A stretch of 64,000 bases of DNA, taken from assembly GCF_035325945.1 (NCBI RefSeq), contig NZ_DAOKYX010000010.1, positions 26,823 through 90,822 on the forward strand, written 5' to 3'. This document shows, piece after piece, positions 1 through 9,522 of this stretch. The notes beneath the pieces were generated by a model. It searched no databases. It had not been told where the DNA came from and was given only the letters and a program-made list of their open reading frames with translations. Source of the DNA: Parvibaculum sp035325945. GTDB lineage: Bacteria; Pseudomonadota; Alphaproteobacteria; Parvibaculales; Parvibaculaceae. A program made the position numbers and the translations under genes. Positions within the stretch are counted from its first letter, which is position 1, and every line of letters begins with the position of its first letter.

Positions 1-3000
1 ATCGTCCTTGTCCGTCGTGCCGTAGAGCGCGGCGTTGACGAGGCCGTTCCGTTTCCCGACGGGCAGCGCATAGGCGTAGGCGTCGCGGTCGGTTTCATCT
101 CCGGCCGTGACCCTGAAGGCGATCTCGCCCTTGCCCACATCGCGTTTCAGCGCGACGCGGCCCGCCGCCAGCGGCATGAAAATGGTCGTCCGCTGATAGG
201 GATCGAGCTCGACCTCGCGTTTCAGGCTCTGCGGCGCTTCGCCTTCAAGCGTGCCGTTCGCCGCGATCTCGATGGCGATCTTCCGCTTCTTGTCCGTCCG
301 GTTCATGACGCTGAACCCGGCGGAGAATTTGTCCCCTTCCATGACCTGGTTCGGCATCACGGGCCGGATCTCCGTCGGCCGGTTCACCTTGAAGTCGCCT
401 TCGCCAAGACCGACGCGATCGGTCGGCGTCGCGCCGATGACGAGAACGCGCCAGCCCGTCAGATTGTCGGGTGCGTCGAATTCGATGCTCGCATTGCCGT
501 TCGCATCCGGCCGGACCGAAGGGTTCCAATAGGCCACATATTTCGAGTCTTCGCGGAACTTGAAGTCCGCGCCGCCATCGCCGCCGGGATTGGCGCCCTT
601 CTTTTCGAATTTCTGACGGCCGACGAGTTTCAGCAGCAGGTTGTAGTTGCGCACGTCGAGCCCATCGAGGCGGTAAAGGCCCTTATAGGGATCGAAATAG
701 GCCTTGCCGCCGGTCACGAGATCGAAGACCGCCTGATCGAGCACGGCAACGGCGAGTTCGATCGGCTCCTGTTTCGTTTCATGCAGGGGCGCGGCATGGA
801 GCGCGACCTTGACCTTTTCGCCAGGCCTGTAGTCCGCCCGCTCGGCCGCGGCCTTCACCGACAGCAGATTGTAGGGATCGATGACCGGCACGGCGACATA
901 GCCCATGCGGAAGGCGGGCTTGCCGAGATCGACCATGTTCTCGTCGAGCGGCTTGTCGACGCGCGGGCTCATGAGAACGACCGAGACATAAAAGCCCGGC
1001 GCATATTCCGGCTTCACCGGAATTTCGACGATGGGCGTCGAGGTGGTGAAGGTTTCGACGAAGCGGTCGATGACGCCGTAGCGCTCGACGGTGATGAGCG
1101 CCTTCGCATTCGGATAGGGGTTCTTGATGAGATAGCGCGCCGTCTCGCCGACCTTGTAGGACGACTTCTCGGGGAACATCTGCAAGGCCGTGTCCGGCCC
1201 GCCGTCCCAGAGCACCACCTCGGCGCCCACCACCCAGAAATCGCTGGTAGCGATATGCGTCTTCCCCTTCGTGCCCTTGACCGTCGCGGTGATCCGATAT
1301 TCGCCCGCCTCTTTCGGCGTGATGCTGCATTCGGCGGGCACGGCCTCGGGCGTCCCCTGGCAATCGCCCACCTTCTCCCAGCTCGTATTGTAGACGGTCT
1401 GATAGGCATTGCCCGCGGACTTCACCCGCGCCGCCGTCACCTTCTTCATTTCGATCTTGAGATCGACGGATGCGCCTTTCACCGGCGTCCCGTTCTCATC
1501 GACGACGATATAGCTGTAGGTCGCGGGCTTGCCTGCCTGATAGAGCCACTCCTTCGGCTTGAGGCCGACGAAGCGGTCGGTCGCGGCGAAAGTCGCCTCC
1601 ACCGCATTGGCGACATTCTTGCCGCGATCGTCCATGACGGCCGCCTCGAAGGTGAGATCGCCGTAAACGTCGTTGCCCTGATCGGGGATCGCGATCGTGG
1701 TTTTCGCAATACCCCCGGCGTCGAGCGGCTGTTCGATCTGGGCGATCATCCTTTCGTAGCTCGAGGTTTCGAGATCGCTGCGCGAGAAGTCGAAGCCCGC
1801 CGCAACGGGATGCGCCGACGACATGGGGCGCGGCGCGAACATCGCCGTGATGCGCGCGGTCGCATTGGTGTAGGGCCCGCCCGAGTGAAGCTCGGCCTTG
1901 CCCTCGACCTCGACCGGCGCGGAAGGCCCGAACACCTTGCCATTGACGCTCGTGGTCACACGGAAGGATGCGGGCGTGAAATCGCTGACGAGCACCTGCA
2001 TCGCCCTCCAGGCGAACCAGCCGGAAGGAAGCGCGCCCTCGGCCGTTGCGTCCGTGCCGCTGCCATCCTCCGATCCGTCCGTCTCGTCCTTCGCATTCGC
2101 GTTCAGCTTCTGCAGCAGGCGGAACTTGTACCAGCCGACCGCGCCCGTCTTCGGCACAGTCACGCTGCCGTCCGTGGCGCCGAATTCGCTGAGCGCGATC
2201 TTCTTGATGTCCGCTACGACCTTGCCGGTCGGATCGACGAGCTGGAGGCGATAGATCGAAGGCGGCGGCGCCACGAGCCCCTCATTGCTCTGTCCACGAA
2301 CGAATATCTTGTACTGAATGGTGTCGCCCGCGCGATAGACGCCCTGCGCTGTCGTGCCCCAGACGCGCATATGCTCCTGCGCGGACATTTCCATGGGCCA
2401 CACCTGCTCGCCGGAAGCGCGATAGGTATCGGCCTCGAACTGATAGTTGATCGGCAGCAGCGCGAGGTCGTCGCCCTTCTCGACGCGGACCGTCAGCGCC
2501 TTGTCGCAAACGGACTGATAGACCCCCGGCTCCGGCGCAACGCCGGGTAGAACGGCAAGGCCGTTCTCATCGGTCGTCGCCGTGGCCTCCACGCGCTCCG
2601 GCTCGTTCCATTTCGCCGGCACCGTGCCTTCGCAGACGGCGGCGCTCAGCGCCGGGTCGCGGTAGCGCATCACCCGCGCGCCGGCCACGGGCGCGGCGGT
2701 CGCGAGATCTGCGACCCAGACCAGCGTGTTGAAGTGGCCGACCTTCACATGCACGCTGAAGGGCGTGACCTGCGCGAAGAGAAGTCCGGACTTTTCATAT
2801 GGGAGCTTCGGCGTCGTCGAGAGCTTGCCGAGAATGGCGCCGGAGCGCCCTTCCAGCATCTCACGCACGCCGAAGGGAACCGCATATTGCACGTTGCGGA
2901 TCGGATCGAGCTTCTCGCTTGCGGCAAGACCGTTCTCGATACCGCTCACCCGCAGGCGGGAATAGGTGAAGTCGCGGCTCGTCAGATTGTTGACATAGAG

Positions 3001-4350
3001 CGGCACCTCGCTGTCGATGCCCTTTTCCAGAACGGCAATACCGTTTGGCAATTCGAAATTCGGCGGCCGGTTGTCCATACGCCAGCGGACCGACAGCGGC
3101 CCCTGGAGCTTGCGGCCGAAAATATCGACGATCGAGCCCTTGTCGCCGGGCTTCAGCGACGCCTCGTAATCGCGGTCCGAGCGCAGATAGACCGGGAAGC
3201 GCGCCGAATATTCGTCGCCCTTCTGGCGACCCTTCCAGTTGTAATAGCCATCCGTCTGCTCGGGATCGACATTGGCCCAGGGATCGCTCTCGGCATCGGC
3301 TTTCGGCAGATCGGGCGAGAGCTGGACATGATCGCGGATCTCCTTCGCGCGCACGGGCGATGTGAAAAGCAGCCGGACGAGATTCCACGGGCCGCAGGCT
3401 CCCGCCGGCGGGTTCGCCTCGTCCGGCCTGATGACGAGTTCGGTGCCATCGTTCCGCGTGCATTTCAACCCGGCAAAACGGAAATCGCCGAACGTCGCGA
3501 AGGCCTGCACCGACTGGTCGATGACGCTGCGCTCCGGCCCAAGGCCCGAAACGAGCCCCGGATGCATGACGAGTTCGGCCTCGGTGTCGAGCGGCAGCGG
3601 CGCTTTCGGCATCACCAGCCATGCGCGGCGCGCCCATTCCTCCGTCCCAGGAACGGATTCCGGTCGGAACCACGGGAAGTAGGCGAGAATCCGCCGGAAG
3701 AAGCCGACAATTCCCGGCTCGCGCTCCACCTTGACCAGCGCGTCGTCCGGCGCCTTCGACCAGTCCGGTCCCTCCGAGGCATGAACGGCGCGCGTGCCCG
3801 CCTTGTCGCCCTTCCATGAGAATTCGAGGCGGTTCACCACCGTGTCGCGGCGCACCGGCTGATTGAAGGTGACGAGGACCGCCGGTTCGCCGGGCCCCGC
3901 CCATTCGGAGAACTCGGCCCGGTCGAGCGCCACACGCATGGTCACGAATTCGTGGCGGAACGGCCCGGCCAGCGTCGTTCCATCCTCGGCCTTGATCCCC
4001 GGATTGACCGTCATGCGGTAGCGGGTCGACGCCTTCAGCGCATCCGCTTCCCTGAGCTCGCAGGCAAGCGCGCTTTCATTGAGCCAGCGCCACTCGCAGT
4101 TGAGCTTCGGCTCGATCTCGACGGGAATTTCCGCCGCCGTCCGCTCCATGCGCCCGAGCGGCACGACGGGCCGGTCGAATTCGATGACGATCTGCCGCTC
4201 GGCGGGCACATCCTCGCCCGAAGGCGTGATGCGGGCGACGGCAAGATTGCCCTCGGCCGCCTGCGCCGCTGCACCGGTCAAGTCGGGCGAGAGGATGAGC
4301 GAAATGGAAAGAATAAAGGCGAGCAGGGAGAGCCGGGGAAGCAGATTCAT
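1..4350 (-). CDS. Alpha-2-macroglobulin family protein (5' part; 3' end outside window)
   Basis: The reading frame is open from an ATG at 4350 to the window edge, giving 1450 codons with no stop, so the C-terminus is missing. The first 20 or so residues are a hydrophobic signal peptide (MNLLPRLSLLAFILSIS), which points to export to the periplasm. Downstream come many beta-sandwich (MG-type) segments. Near residues 1260-1300 is the conserved block before the thioester domain (FNPSVRPDANG, then LTGWRV). The CxEQ thioester motif would lie beyond the window edge, so I cannot say whether it is present. Bacterial relatives (YfhM type) trap proteases in the periplasm, often paired with penicillin-binding protein 1C. 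With 1450 residues before the thioester region, it is longer than E. coli YfhM. Family certain; protease trapping is inferred. Confidence 0.9.
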   Translation of the reverse strand, partial: MNLLPRLSLLAFILSISLILSPDLTGAAAQAAEGNLAVARITPSGEDVPAERQIVIEFDRPVVPLGRMERTAAEIPVEIEPKLNCEWRWLNESALACELREADALKASTRYRMTVNPGIKAEDGTTLAGPFRHEFVTMRVALDRAEFSEWAGPGEPAVLVTFNQPVRRDTVVNRLEFSWKGDKAGTRAVHASEGPDWSKAPDDALVKVEREPGIVGFFRRILAYFPWFRPESVPGTEEWARRAWLVMPKAPLPLDTEAELVMHPGLVSGLGPERSVIDQSVQAFATFGDFRFAGLKCTRNDGTELVIRPDEANPPAGACGPWNLVRLLFTSPVRAKEIRDHVQLSPDLPKADAESDPWANVDPEQTDGYYNWKGRQKGDEYSARFPVYLRSDRDYEASLKPGDKGSIVDIFGRKLQGPLSVRWRMDNRPPNFELPNGIAVLEKGIDSEVPLYVNNLTSRDFTYSRLRVSGIENGLAASEKLDPIRNVQYAVPFGVREMLEGRSGAILGKLSTTPKLPYEKSGLLFAQVTPFSVHVKVGHFNTLVWVADLATAAPVAGARVMRYRDPALSAAVCEGTVPAKWNEPERVEATATTDENGLAVLPGVAPEPGVYQSVCDKALTVRVEKGDDLALLPINYQFEADTYRASGEQVWPMEMSAQEHMRVWGTTAQGVYRAGDTIQYKIFVRGQSNEGLVAPPPSIYRLQLVDPTGKVVADIKKIALSEFGATDGSVTVPKTGAVGWYKFRLLQKLNANAKDETDGSEDGSGTDATAEGALPSGWFAWRAMQVLVSDFTPASFRVTTSVNGKVFGPSAPVEVEGKAELHSGGPYTNATARITAMFAPRPMSSAHPVAAGFDFSRSDLETSSYERMIAQIEQPLDAGGIAKTTIAIPDQGNDVYGDLTFEAAVMDDRGKNVANAVEATFAATDRFVGLKPKEWLYQAGKPATYSYIVVDENGTPVKGASVDLKIEMKKVTAARVKSAGNAYQTVYNTSWEKVGDCQGTPEAVPAECSITPKEAGEYRITATVKGTKGKTHIATSDFWVVGAEVVLWDGGPDTALQMFPEKSSYKVGETARYLIKNPYPNAKALITVERYGVIDRFVETFTTSTPIVEIPVKPEYAPGFYVSVVLMSPRVDKPLDENMVDLGKPAFRMGYVAVPVIDPYNLLSVKAAAERADYRPGEKVKVALHAAPLHETKQEPIELAVAVLDQAVFDLVTGGKAYFDPYKGLYRLDGLDVRNYNLLLKLVGRQKFEKKGANPGGDGGADFKFREDSKYVAYWNPSVRPDANGNASIEFDAPDNLTGWRVLVIGATPTDRVGLGEGDFKVNRPTEIRPVMPNQVMEGDKFSAGFSVMNRTDKKRKIAIEIAANGTLEGEAPQSLKREVELDPYQRTTIFMPLAAGRVALKRDVGKGEIAFRVTAGDETDRDAYAYALPVGKRNGLVNAALYGTTDKDD

Positions 4351-4554
4351 GGATGAGCCTTCGCTGAACTCCTCGAATGCGGCGAGCATAGCACGCGGCC
4401 ACCACCTCATGACAGGCGGGGACCTTGCTCACCACACGGGATCGCGAAGACTAATTGGGATAAAAGCGGCGGGGATATGACGCCGGGGACGGACGAAACG
4501 GGTTATCCCCAGATTTCTGTCCGCCACTCCGGCACAGACCCGCGAGCCGCGCCC

Positions 4555-5604
4555 CTATCCCCCGATCCAGCCCAGCGCGCGGCGGAAAAGCCCGATGGTC
4601 GAGGCATGGAGCATGTCGCCCGTTTCTTTCGGCGCCTTGCCGGCCGAGGCGCGGGCATGTGTGCCCTCGAGAATGATGCCGAGCTTGTAGCAGGCAAGGA
4701 CCGCATACCACTCGATGGCGGAGAGATCGCGCGTCGAGCCCTCGGCGTAGCGGGCGACGAGATCGGACGCGGCCGGAAAGCCGTCCCATGGTTGCACGCC
4801 GACCGAGCCCGTGCTGCCCCGCCCTTCGGGGTCCGGCCAAGTCGCCATCAGCCAGCCAAGATCGATGAGCGGATCGCCCACCGTCGTCAGCTCCCAATCG
4901 ACGATGGCGGCAAGCTCCGGCCCGTCGAAACGATACATCACATTGGCAAGGTGATAGTCGCCATGGATGATGCCGGGGCTAAATGACGAGGGCCGGTTGG
5001 CGTCGAGCCAGTCTGCCACCCTGTCGATGCCGGGAATATCGCCGGGTCCGGGCCAGCCCGGATATTCGCGATAGCTCTCGAGCTGCGAGCGCCAGCGCGC
5101 AACCTGCCGCTCGAGATAGTTCCCGACCTTGCCGAGATCGCCGAGGCCCGCGGCGACATGATCGACGCGGCCAAGCGCGGCCGCGCCATCGGCGATCGCA
5201 AGCCCCATCCGGCGGCGAATATCCGCATCGCCCGCATGGAGCGGCGGCAGGCCGACCGTCGCGTTGAACCCTTCGACCGGCTCCATCAGATAGAAGGCCG
5301 CGCCGAGCACGTCCTCGCGCGGACAGGCCGCGATGAGGCCCGGATGCGGCACATCGCTGCCCTTGAGCGCAGCAAGCACGCGCGCCTCGCGGCGCATCGT
5401 CTCGCTGCCGTTCATATGCGGGCGATGCGGCGGGCGGCGGAGAACGAAGCTGCGGCCGCCACGGCGGAACTTGAGCAGGATGTTCTGCGTGCCGCCGGCA
5501 AGCGGCTCCACATCGGTGAGGTCGCCCTTTTCGAGCCCCTCCTCATCCATCCATGCGCGGAGCTTTTCGAGATCGACGAGATCGGTCCAGTTTTCGAGCG
5601 CCAT
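4555..5604 (-). CDS. APH-family phosphotransferase (LvaA / ACAD10-11 kinase-domain type)
   Basis: This 349-residue protein has an aminoglycoside-phosphotransferase fold. The glycine loop is AGGTQNILLKF (about 36-46), the catalytic loop is HGDYHLAN (214-221) and the metal-binding Asp lies in VDWE (236). It is the length of stand-alone kinases that correspond to the N-terminal half of eukaryotic ACAD10/11 and to LvaA of Pseudomonas putida, which phosphorylates 4-hydroxyacyl-CoA. It is the last gene of a five-gene operon, 8 bp after the alcohol dehydrogenase. An ACAD11-type acyl-CoA dehydrogenase in the same operon supports a hydroxyacyl-CoA kinase role rather than antibiotic resistance. The substrate is inferred. 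Confidence 0.88.
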   Translation of the reverse strand: MALENWTDLVDLEKLRAWMDEEGLEKGDLTDVEPLAGGTQNILLKFRRGGRSFVLRRPPHRPHMNGSETMRREARVLAALKGSDVPHPGLIAACPREDVLGAAFYLMEPVEGFNATVGLPPLHAGDADIRRRMGLAIADGAAALGRVDHVAAGLGDLGKVGNYLERQVARWRSQLESYREYPGWPGPGDIPGIDRVADWLDANRPSSFSPGIIHGDYHLANVMYRFDGPELAAIVDWELTTVGDPLIDLGWLMATWPDPEGRGSTGSVGVQPWDGFPAASDLVARYAEGSTRDLSAIEWYAVLACYKLGIILEGTHARASAGKAPKETGDMLHASTIGLFRRALGWIGG

Positions 5605-5612
5605 GACTTGCC

Positions 5613-6650
5613 TCAGGGAACCATGACGGTCTTCAGCACGCCCTGCTGGCGGGCGTCGAAGAGGCGATAGGCTTCCGCGCCTTCGGAGAGCGGAAGCTCA
5701 TGCGTGATGAACCTTTCCGGGCGCAGGCGGCCATTGCGGATCAGCGGCACGAGGTCCGGCCAGTGCGATTGAACCGAGCAGGTGCCGATATGGAAGGTCA
5801 GCCCCTTCGCGAAGGCAAGGCCCATGGGGAATGCGAAGTCCCGCGTCTGGTTGACACCGATGGCGGACACATGGCCGCGCTTGCCCGCGAGCATCAGCGC
5901 CATCTTGATCGTCGCATCGGCGCCGACGGCCTCCACCACGCTTTCGAGGCCGCGTCCGCCGGTCGCCTCGGCGACGGCTTCGAGCGCATTCGCGCCGTCG
6001 ACCGGCGTCGCTCCGAGTTTCGCGGCGATGGCCCGGCGCTCGGGTACGAGGTCGATTGCGAAGACTTCCGAAGCGCCGAGCACGAAGGCGCTCTCCACCG
6101 CCATGAGCCCGATGGGGCCGAGCCCCACGACGCCGACCTTCGCGCCGGGGCGGATATTCGCGTTGACGCAGCCGAACCAGGCGGTCGGCAGATTGTCCGT
6201 GAGCATCAGCGCCTGATCGGCGGTGATGCCTTCGGGGATGATGTGGGCGTTGAAATCGGCCATGGGCACGCGAATGCCTTCGGCCTGACAGCCTTCGAGG
6301 CGATGGCTGAGGCCATAGCAGGCCGCGCCGCCCGTTTCGCACTGGTTGATGTTGCCCGCGAGGCACGAGGCGCAGGAGCCGCAACCGACCGCCGCCGAGA
6401 GCATCACCTTGTCGCCCGCCTTGAGCCGGCGGACGCCGCGGCCCACCTCGACCACTTCGCCGACCGCTTCATGGCCGACGCAGAAACCGAGGTCCGGGCT
6501 GAAGCCCTCGCCGTGATAGATATGGAGATCGCTGCCGCAGATGCCGCATTTGTCCATCTTCACGATGGCGTCCGTATCGGCGGCAAGCTTCGGATCGTCG
6601 AAGCTCTCATAGCGGATGTCGCGCGGGCCCTGATAGAGAAGCGCCTTCAT
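5613..6650 (-). CDS. Zinc-dependent alcohol dehydrogenase (MDR family)
   Basis: A 345-residue medium-chain dehydrogenase. Catalytic zinc ligands are in CGICGSD (Cys35 or Cys38) and GHE (His60-Glu61). The structural zinc site is the four-Cys lobe at 90, 93, 96 and 104 with C-x2-C-x2-C-x7-C spacing. The Rossmann motif GLGPIG lies near residue 175. It should oxidise an alcohol to an aldehyde or ketone with NAD(P). It sits 18 bp after an SDR and 8 bp before the phosphotransferase, so it is co-transcribed with a CoA-catabolic set. It may prepare an alcohol or diol substrate for that pathway. Family certain, substrate unknown. Confidence 0.93.
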   Translation of the reverse strand: MKALLYQGPRDIRYESFDDPKLAADTDAIVKMDKCGICGSDLHIYHGEGFSPDLGFCVGHEAVGEVVEVGRGVRRLKAGDKVMLSAAVGCGSCASCLAGNINQCETGGAACYGLSHRLEGCQAEGIRVPMADFNAHIIPEGITADQALMLTDNLPTAWFGCVNANIRPGAKVGVVGLGPIGLMAVESAFVLGASEVFAIDLVPERRAIAAKLGATPVDGANALEAVAEATGGRGLESVVEAVGADATIKMALMLAGKRGHVSAIGVNQTRDFAFPMGLAFAKGLTFHIGTCSVQSHWPDLVPLIRNGRLRPERFITHELPLSEGAEAYRLFDARQQGVLKTVMVP

Positions 6651-6668
6651 GTTGTCTGTCTCCCCGTT

Positions 6669-7439
6669 TCAGGCGTTGCGCGCCATGAGCCCGCCATCGA
6701 CCGGGATGGTGACGCCGGTGATGTAGGAAGCGGCGGGCAGGCAAAGGCTCAAGGTGACATGCGCCACTTCTTCGGGGCGCCCATAGCGGCGGAGCGCCGT
6801 GCGCCGCTTGGCGTAAACTTCCTTCTGATCGTCCGGGATCGCCGCCGTCATGCCGGTCAGGATCGGTCCGGGGCAGATGCAGTTGACCGTGATGCCTTCC
6901 TTGCCGAGCTCAACCGCCAGCGCGCGGGTGAGGCCGGTGACGCCCGCCTTCGCCGCCGCATAGGCGCTGTCCATCGCGGTCGCGCCCAGCGCCTCGGTCG
7001 AGGCGATGTTGACGATGCGTGGGCTCTTCGACTTCCGCAGATAAGGCAGCGCGGCGCGGATGACGCGCTGCTGCGCGGTGAGAAGCACGGCGTGCAGCCT
7101 CTCCCACACATCGTCATAGTTCGGATCGTCGATGGGTGCGAAGCCGGAAATGCCCGCATTGTTGACGACGATGTCGAGGCCGCCGAATTCGGCCGCGATG
7201 GCGGCGACGACGTTGCCGACCTCCTCCTTGTCGGCGACGTTGAACCGCCACGCCTTCGCCCTGCCGCCGGATGCGGCGATGGCGCGGGCCACCGCCTCGG
7301 CGCCATCGGCCGAATAATCCGTCACCGCCACATTGGCGCCCTCGGCGGCGAAGACCTCGGCGGTGGCGCGACCCATGCCGCTCGCCGCGCCCGTCACCAG
7401 CACAGTCAGACCTCTGACCGACCTCACAGGTTCTGTCAT
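6669..7439 (-). CDS. SDR family oxidoreductase
   Basis: A classical short-chain dehydrogenase of 256 residues. Cofactor motif TGAASGMG is at 16-23, the structural NNAG follows near 90, and the catalytic Ser (IASTEA) and YAAAK (Tyr/Lys) are all present. The C-terminal VDGG is typical of FabG-like enzymes. The start is 7 bp after the acyl-CoA dehydrogenase stop. In a kinase/ACAD operon a likely job is to interconvert keto- and hydroxyacyl-CoA, as LvaD does for levulinyl-CoA, or to oxidise the 3-hydroxyacyl-CoA product. Which of the two SDRs does which step cannot be told from sequence. Confidence 0.92.
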   Translation of the reverse strand: MTEPVRSVRGLTVLVTGAASGMGRATAEVFAAEGANVAVTDYSADGAEAVARAIAASGGRAKAWRFNVADKEEVGNVVAAIAAEFGGLDIVVNNAGISGFAPIDDPNYDDVWERLHAVLLTAQQRVIRAALPYLRKSKSPRIVNIASTEALGATAMDSAYAAAKAGVTGLTRALAVELGKEGITVNCICPGPILTGMTAAIPDDQKEVYAKRRTALRRYGRPEEVAHVTLSLCLPAASYITGVTIPVDGGLMARNA

Positions 7440-7446
7440 GGCGACC

Positions 7447-8667
7447 TCACTTCTGCGCGTTGTATTCGGCGATCTTGAGCTTGCCGAGCTGCGACATATG
7501 CACCTCGTCGGGACCGTCGGCGATACGCAGGAAACGGTTCAGCGTGAAGAAGGCCGCCACCGGCGTGTCGGCGCTCACGCCCATGCCGCCATGCGCCTGG
7601 ATCGCCCGGTCGCAAACCGTCTGCGCCATTTGCGGCGCGACGATCTTGATCGCCGCGATGAGGTCGCGCGCGACCTTGTTGCCGTAGCGGTCCATCGCAT
7701 CCGCCGCCTTGAACGTCAGAAGCCGCGCCTGCTCGATCTCGCAATAGGAGCGCGCGATGTCCTGGCGGATGCTGCTCTGGTCCGACAGCTTCTTGCCGAA
7801 GGCGACGCGGTTTTCGACGCGGCGCGCCATGATCTCCAATGCGCGCTGCGCCTGCCCGATCGAGCGCATGCAATGGTGGATGCGGCCTGGCCCGAGGCGG
7901 CCCTGCGCGATCTCGAAGCCCCGGCCTTCGCCGAGAATGAGGTTGGACTTCGGCACGCGCACATTCTCGAGCCGCAGTTCAGCCTCGCCGCCGGGCGAAT
8001 TGAAGCTGCTGAAGACCGACTGGTTGCGGACGATATGCACGCCCGGCGTCTCGCGCGGAATGATGATGGTCGATTGCTGCTGGTGGCGCGGCGCCTGCGG
8101 GTTGGACTTGCCCATCAGGAGCAGGAGCTTGCAGCGCGGGTCCATGATGCCCGAGATCCACCATTTTCGGCCGTTGATGACATAGTCATCGCCATCGGCG
8201 CGGATTTCAGTTTCGATGTTCGTCGCATCCGACGAGGCGACCTGCGGCTCGGTCATCAGATAGGCCGAGCGGATTTCGCCGTCGAGCAGCGGCCTCAGCC
8301 ACTGCTTCTGCTGCGCGGGCGAGCCGTATTTCGCCAGCACTTCCATGTTGCCCGTATCGGGCGCGGAGCAGTTGAAGACTTCCGACGACCACGGCACGCG
8401 GCCCATGATCTCGGCCAGCGGCGCATATTCGAGATTGGTGAGGCCGGGGCTCCACTCTCCATATTCATGCGGCAGAAAGAGATTCCAGAGCCCCTCCTCC
8501 CTCGCCTTCTCCTTCAGCTCATCGAGGCCCGGCCAGTGCTTCCAGAGGTTGGCGGGATTGGACACCCAGTCGAAATGCGCCTGCTCATTCGGATAGATGT
8601 GCCGATCCATGAAGTCTTCGAGCTTCGCGATCAGCGTCTTCACCTTGTCGGTATGTTCGAAATTCAT
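7447..8667 (-). CDS. Acyl-CoA dehydrogenase family protein, ACAD11/LvaC-like
   Basis: A 406-residue flavoprotein. I chose the ATG at 8667 because GGGGAGG lies just upstream; upstream in-frame codons have no such site. Characteristic blocks are SAPDTGNMEVLA, MTEPQVASSDATN, GRGFEIAQGRLGPGR and the C-terminal ADGPDEVH, which match the ACAD10/11 subgroup rather than short-chain beta-oxidation enzymes. In the lva pathway the equivalent enzyme acts with a kinase to turn 4-phosphoacyl-CoA into 3-hydroxyacyl-CoA, so it need not be a simple dehydrogenase. The gene lies between two SDR genes, 28 bp after the first. Subgroup call is from recalled motifs. Confidence 0.92.
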   Translation of the reverse strand: MNFEHTDKVKTLIAKLEDFMDRHIYPNEQAHFDWVSNPANLWKHWPGLDELKEKAREEGLWNLFLPHEYGEWSPGLTNLEYAPLAEIMGRVPWSSEVFNCSAPDTGNMEVLAKYGSPAQQKQWLRPLLDGEIRSAYLMTEPQVASSDATNIETEIRADGDDYVINGRKWWISGIMDPRCKLLLLMGKSNPQAPRHQQQSTIIIPRETPGVHIVRNQSVFSSFNSPGGEAELRLENVRVPKSNLILGEGRGFEIAQGRLGPGRIHHCMRSIGQAQRALEIMARRVENRVAFGKKLSDQSSIRQDIARSYCEIEQARLLTFKAADAMDRYGNKVARDLIAAIKIVAPQMAQTVCDRAIQAHGGMGVSADTPVAAFFTLNRFLRIADGPDEVHMSQLGKLKIAEYNAQK

Positions 8668-8695
8668 TGAATGCCTCCCCGGCTGATTTCGATAT

Positions 8696-9430
8696 TCAGA
8701 GAATGAGACCGCCATCGACCGGAATGGTCTGGCCCAGCACATAGGACGCGAGCGGCGACGCCAGAAAGAGCGCGACGCCCGCCATGTCCTTCGGCGTGCC
8801 GAGGCGGCGCATGGGAATGCCCTGAAGGCTCGCCGAAAGGCGGTCGGGATTTTCCGTCGTCACCTTTGTGAGCTTCGTATCGACGAGGCCCGGCGCGATG
8901 CCGTTCACGCGGATGCCATCCTTCGCCCAGGCTTCCGCTAGCGTGCGCGTGAGGCCGACGGCGCCGGTCTTCGATGCGTTATAGGCCGGATTGCCGCGCG
9001 TCGAATGGAAAGCCGCGGTGGAGCTGATGGTGATGAGCGAGCCCTTCGCTGCGGCGAGCATGTCGTGGAACTTGAGGGCGCAGGCCATGAGGCTGTTGAC
9101 GTTGACGTCCATCACCTTCTGGAAGCCATCCATCCTGAATTCGCCGCGCTGATAGATGACGGTGCCCTGGCTCAGCACCAGCACGTCGAGCTTCTGGAAT
9201 GGCGGCTGATATTTCTCGATCGCGTCGAAATCGGAAACGTCCATGCGGTCATACTGAAGACCCGTCATGTCCGACCCCTCGGCGGCGGTGTAATCGGACG
9301 CCTTCGCGCGCGTGCCCCAGACATGGACGGCGGCGCCTTTTTCCCGGAAGGCTTGCGCGATCCCGTTGCCGATGCCGCTCGACCCGCCAACGACGAGTAC
9401 GGTCTTTCCGGTGAAATCGAGTTCGGACAT
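8696..9430 (-). CDS. SDR family oxidoreductase (first gene of the operon)
   Basis: A 244-residue classical SDR with VGGSSGIG cofactor motif, ISSTAAF (catalytic Ser) and YNASK (Tyr/Lys). The ATG at 9430 is chosen because AGGGGAG precedes it by about 7 bases; an upstream in-frame extension to 9547 would run into the TetR promoter region. It ends with VDGG and a short hydrophobic tail. It opens a tightly spaced five-gene minus-strand operon and is divergent from a TetR-family regulator, which probably controls it. Role as a hydroxyacyl-CoA or alcohol dehydrogenase in that operon is inferred. Confidence 0.92.
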   Translation of the reverse strand: MSELDFTGKTVLVVGGSSGIGNGIAQAFREKGAAVHVWGTRAKASDYTAAEGSDMTGLQYDRMDVSDFDAIEKYQPPFQKLDVLVLSQGTVIYQRGEFRMDGFQKVMDVNVNSLMACALKFHDMLAAAKGSLITISSTAAFHSTRGNPAYNASKTGAVGLTRTLAEAWAKDGIRVNGIAPGLVDTKLTKVTTENPDRLSASLQGIPMRRLGTPKDMAGVALFLASPLASYVLGQTIPVDGGLIL

Positions 9431-9480
9431 TTGGCGCTCCCCTGCTGTTTTTCGGCGTTCTTGAATTAGGTCGTTTGGAT

Positions 9481-9508
9481 AATATAATTGACGTGCGCCC
9501 TCCGGCAA
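9481..9508 (-). promoter_or_regulatory. Candidate sigma70 promoter of the 9430-4555 operon
   Basis: On the minus strand, TTGCCG (9508-9503) and TATATT (9486-9481) are separated by 16 bases. This would start RNA near 9474, about 44 bases before the first SDR ATG. The match is moderate and was found by eye. It overlaps the likely control region of the divergent TetR gene. Confidence 0.35.
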
Positions 9509-9522
9509 ATCATTCTTTGAGC

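Noticed and set aside
4555..5604. Antibiotic (aminoglycoside) phosphotransferase
   Set aside because: The fold is shared, but the operon with an ACAD and SDRs points to a metabolic kinase.
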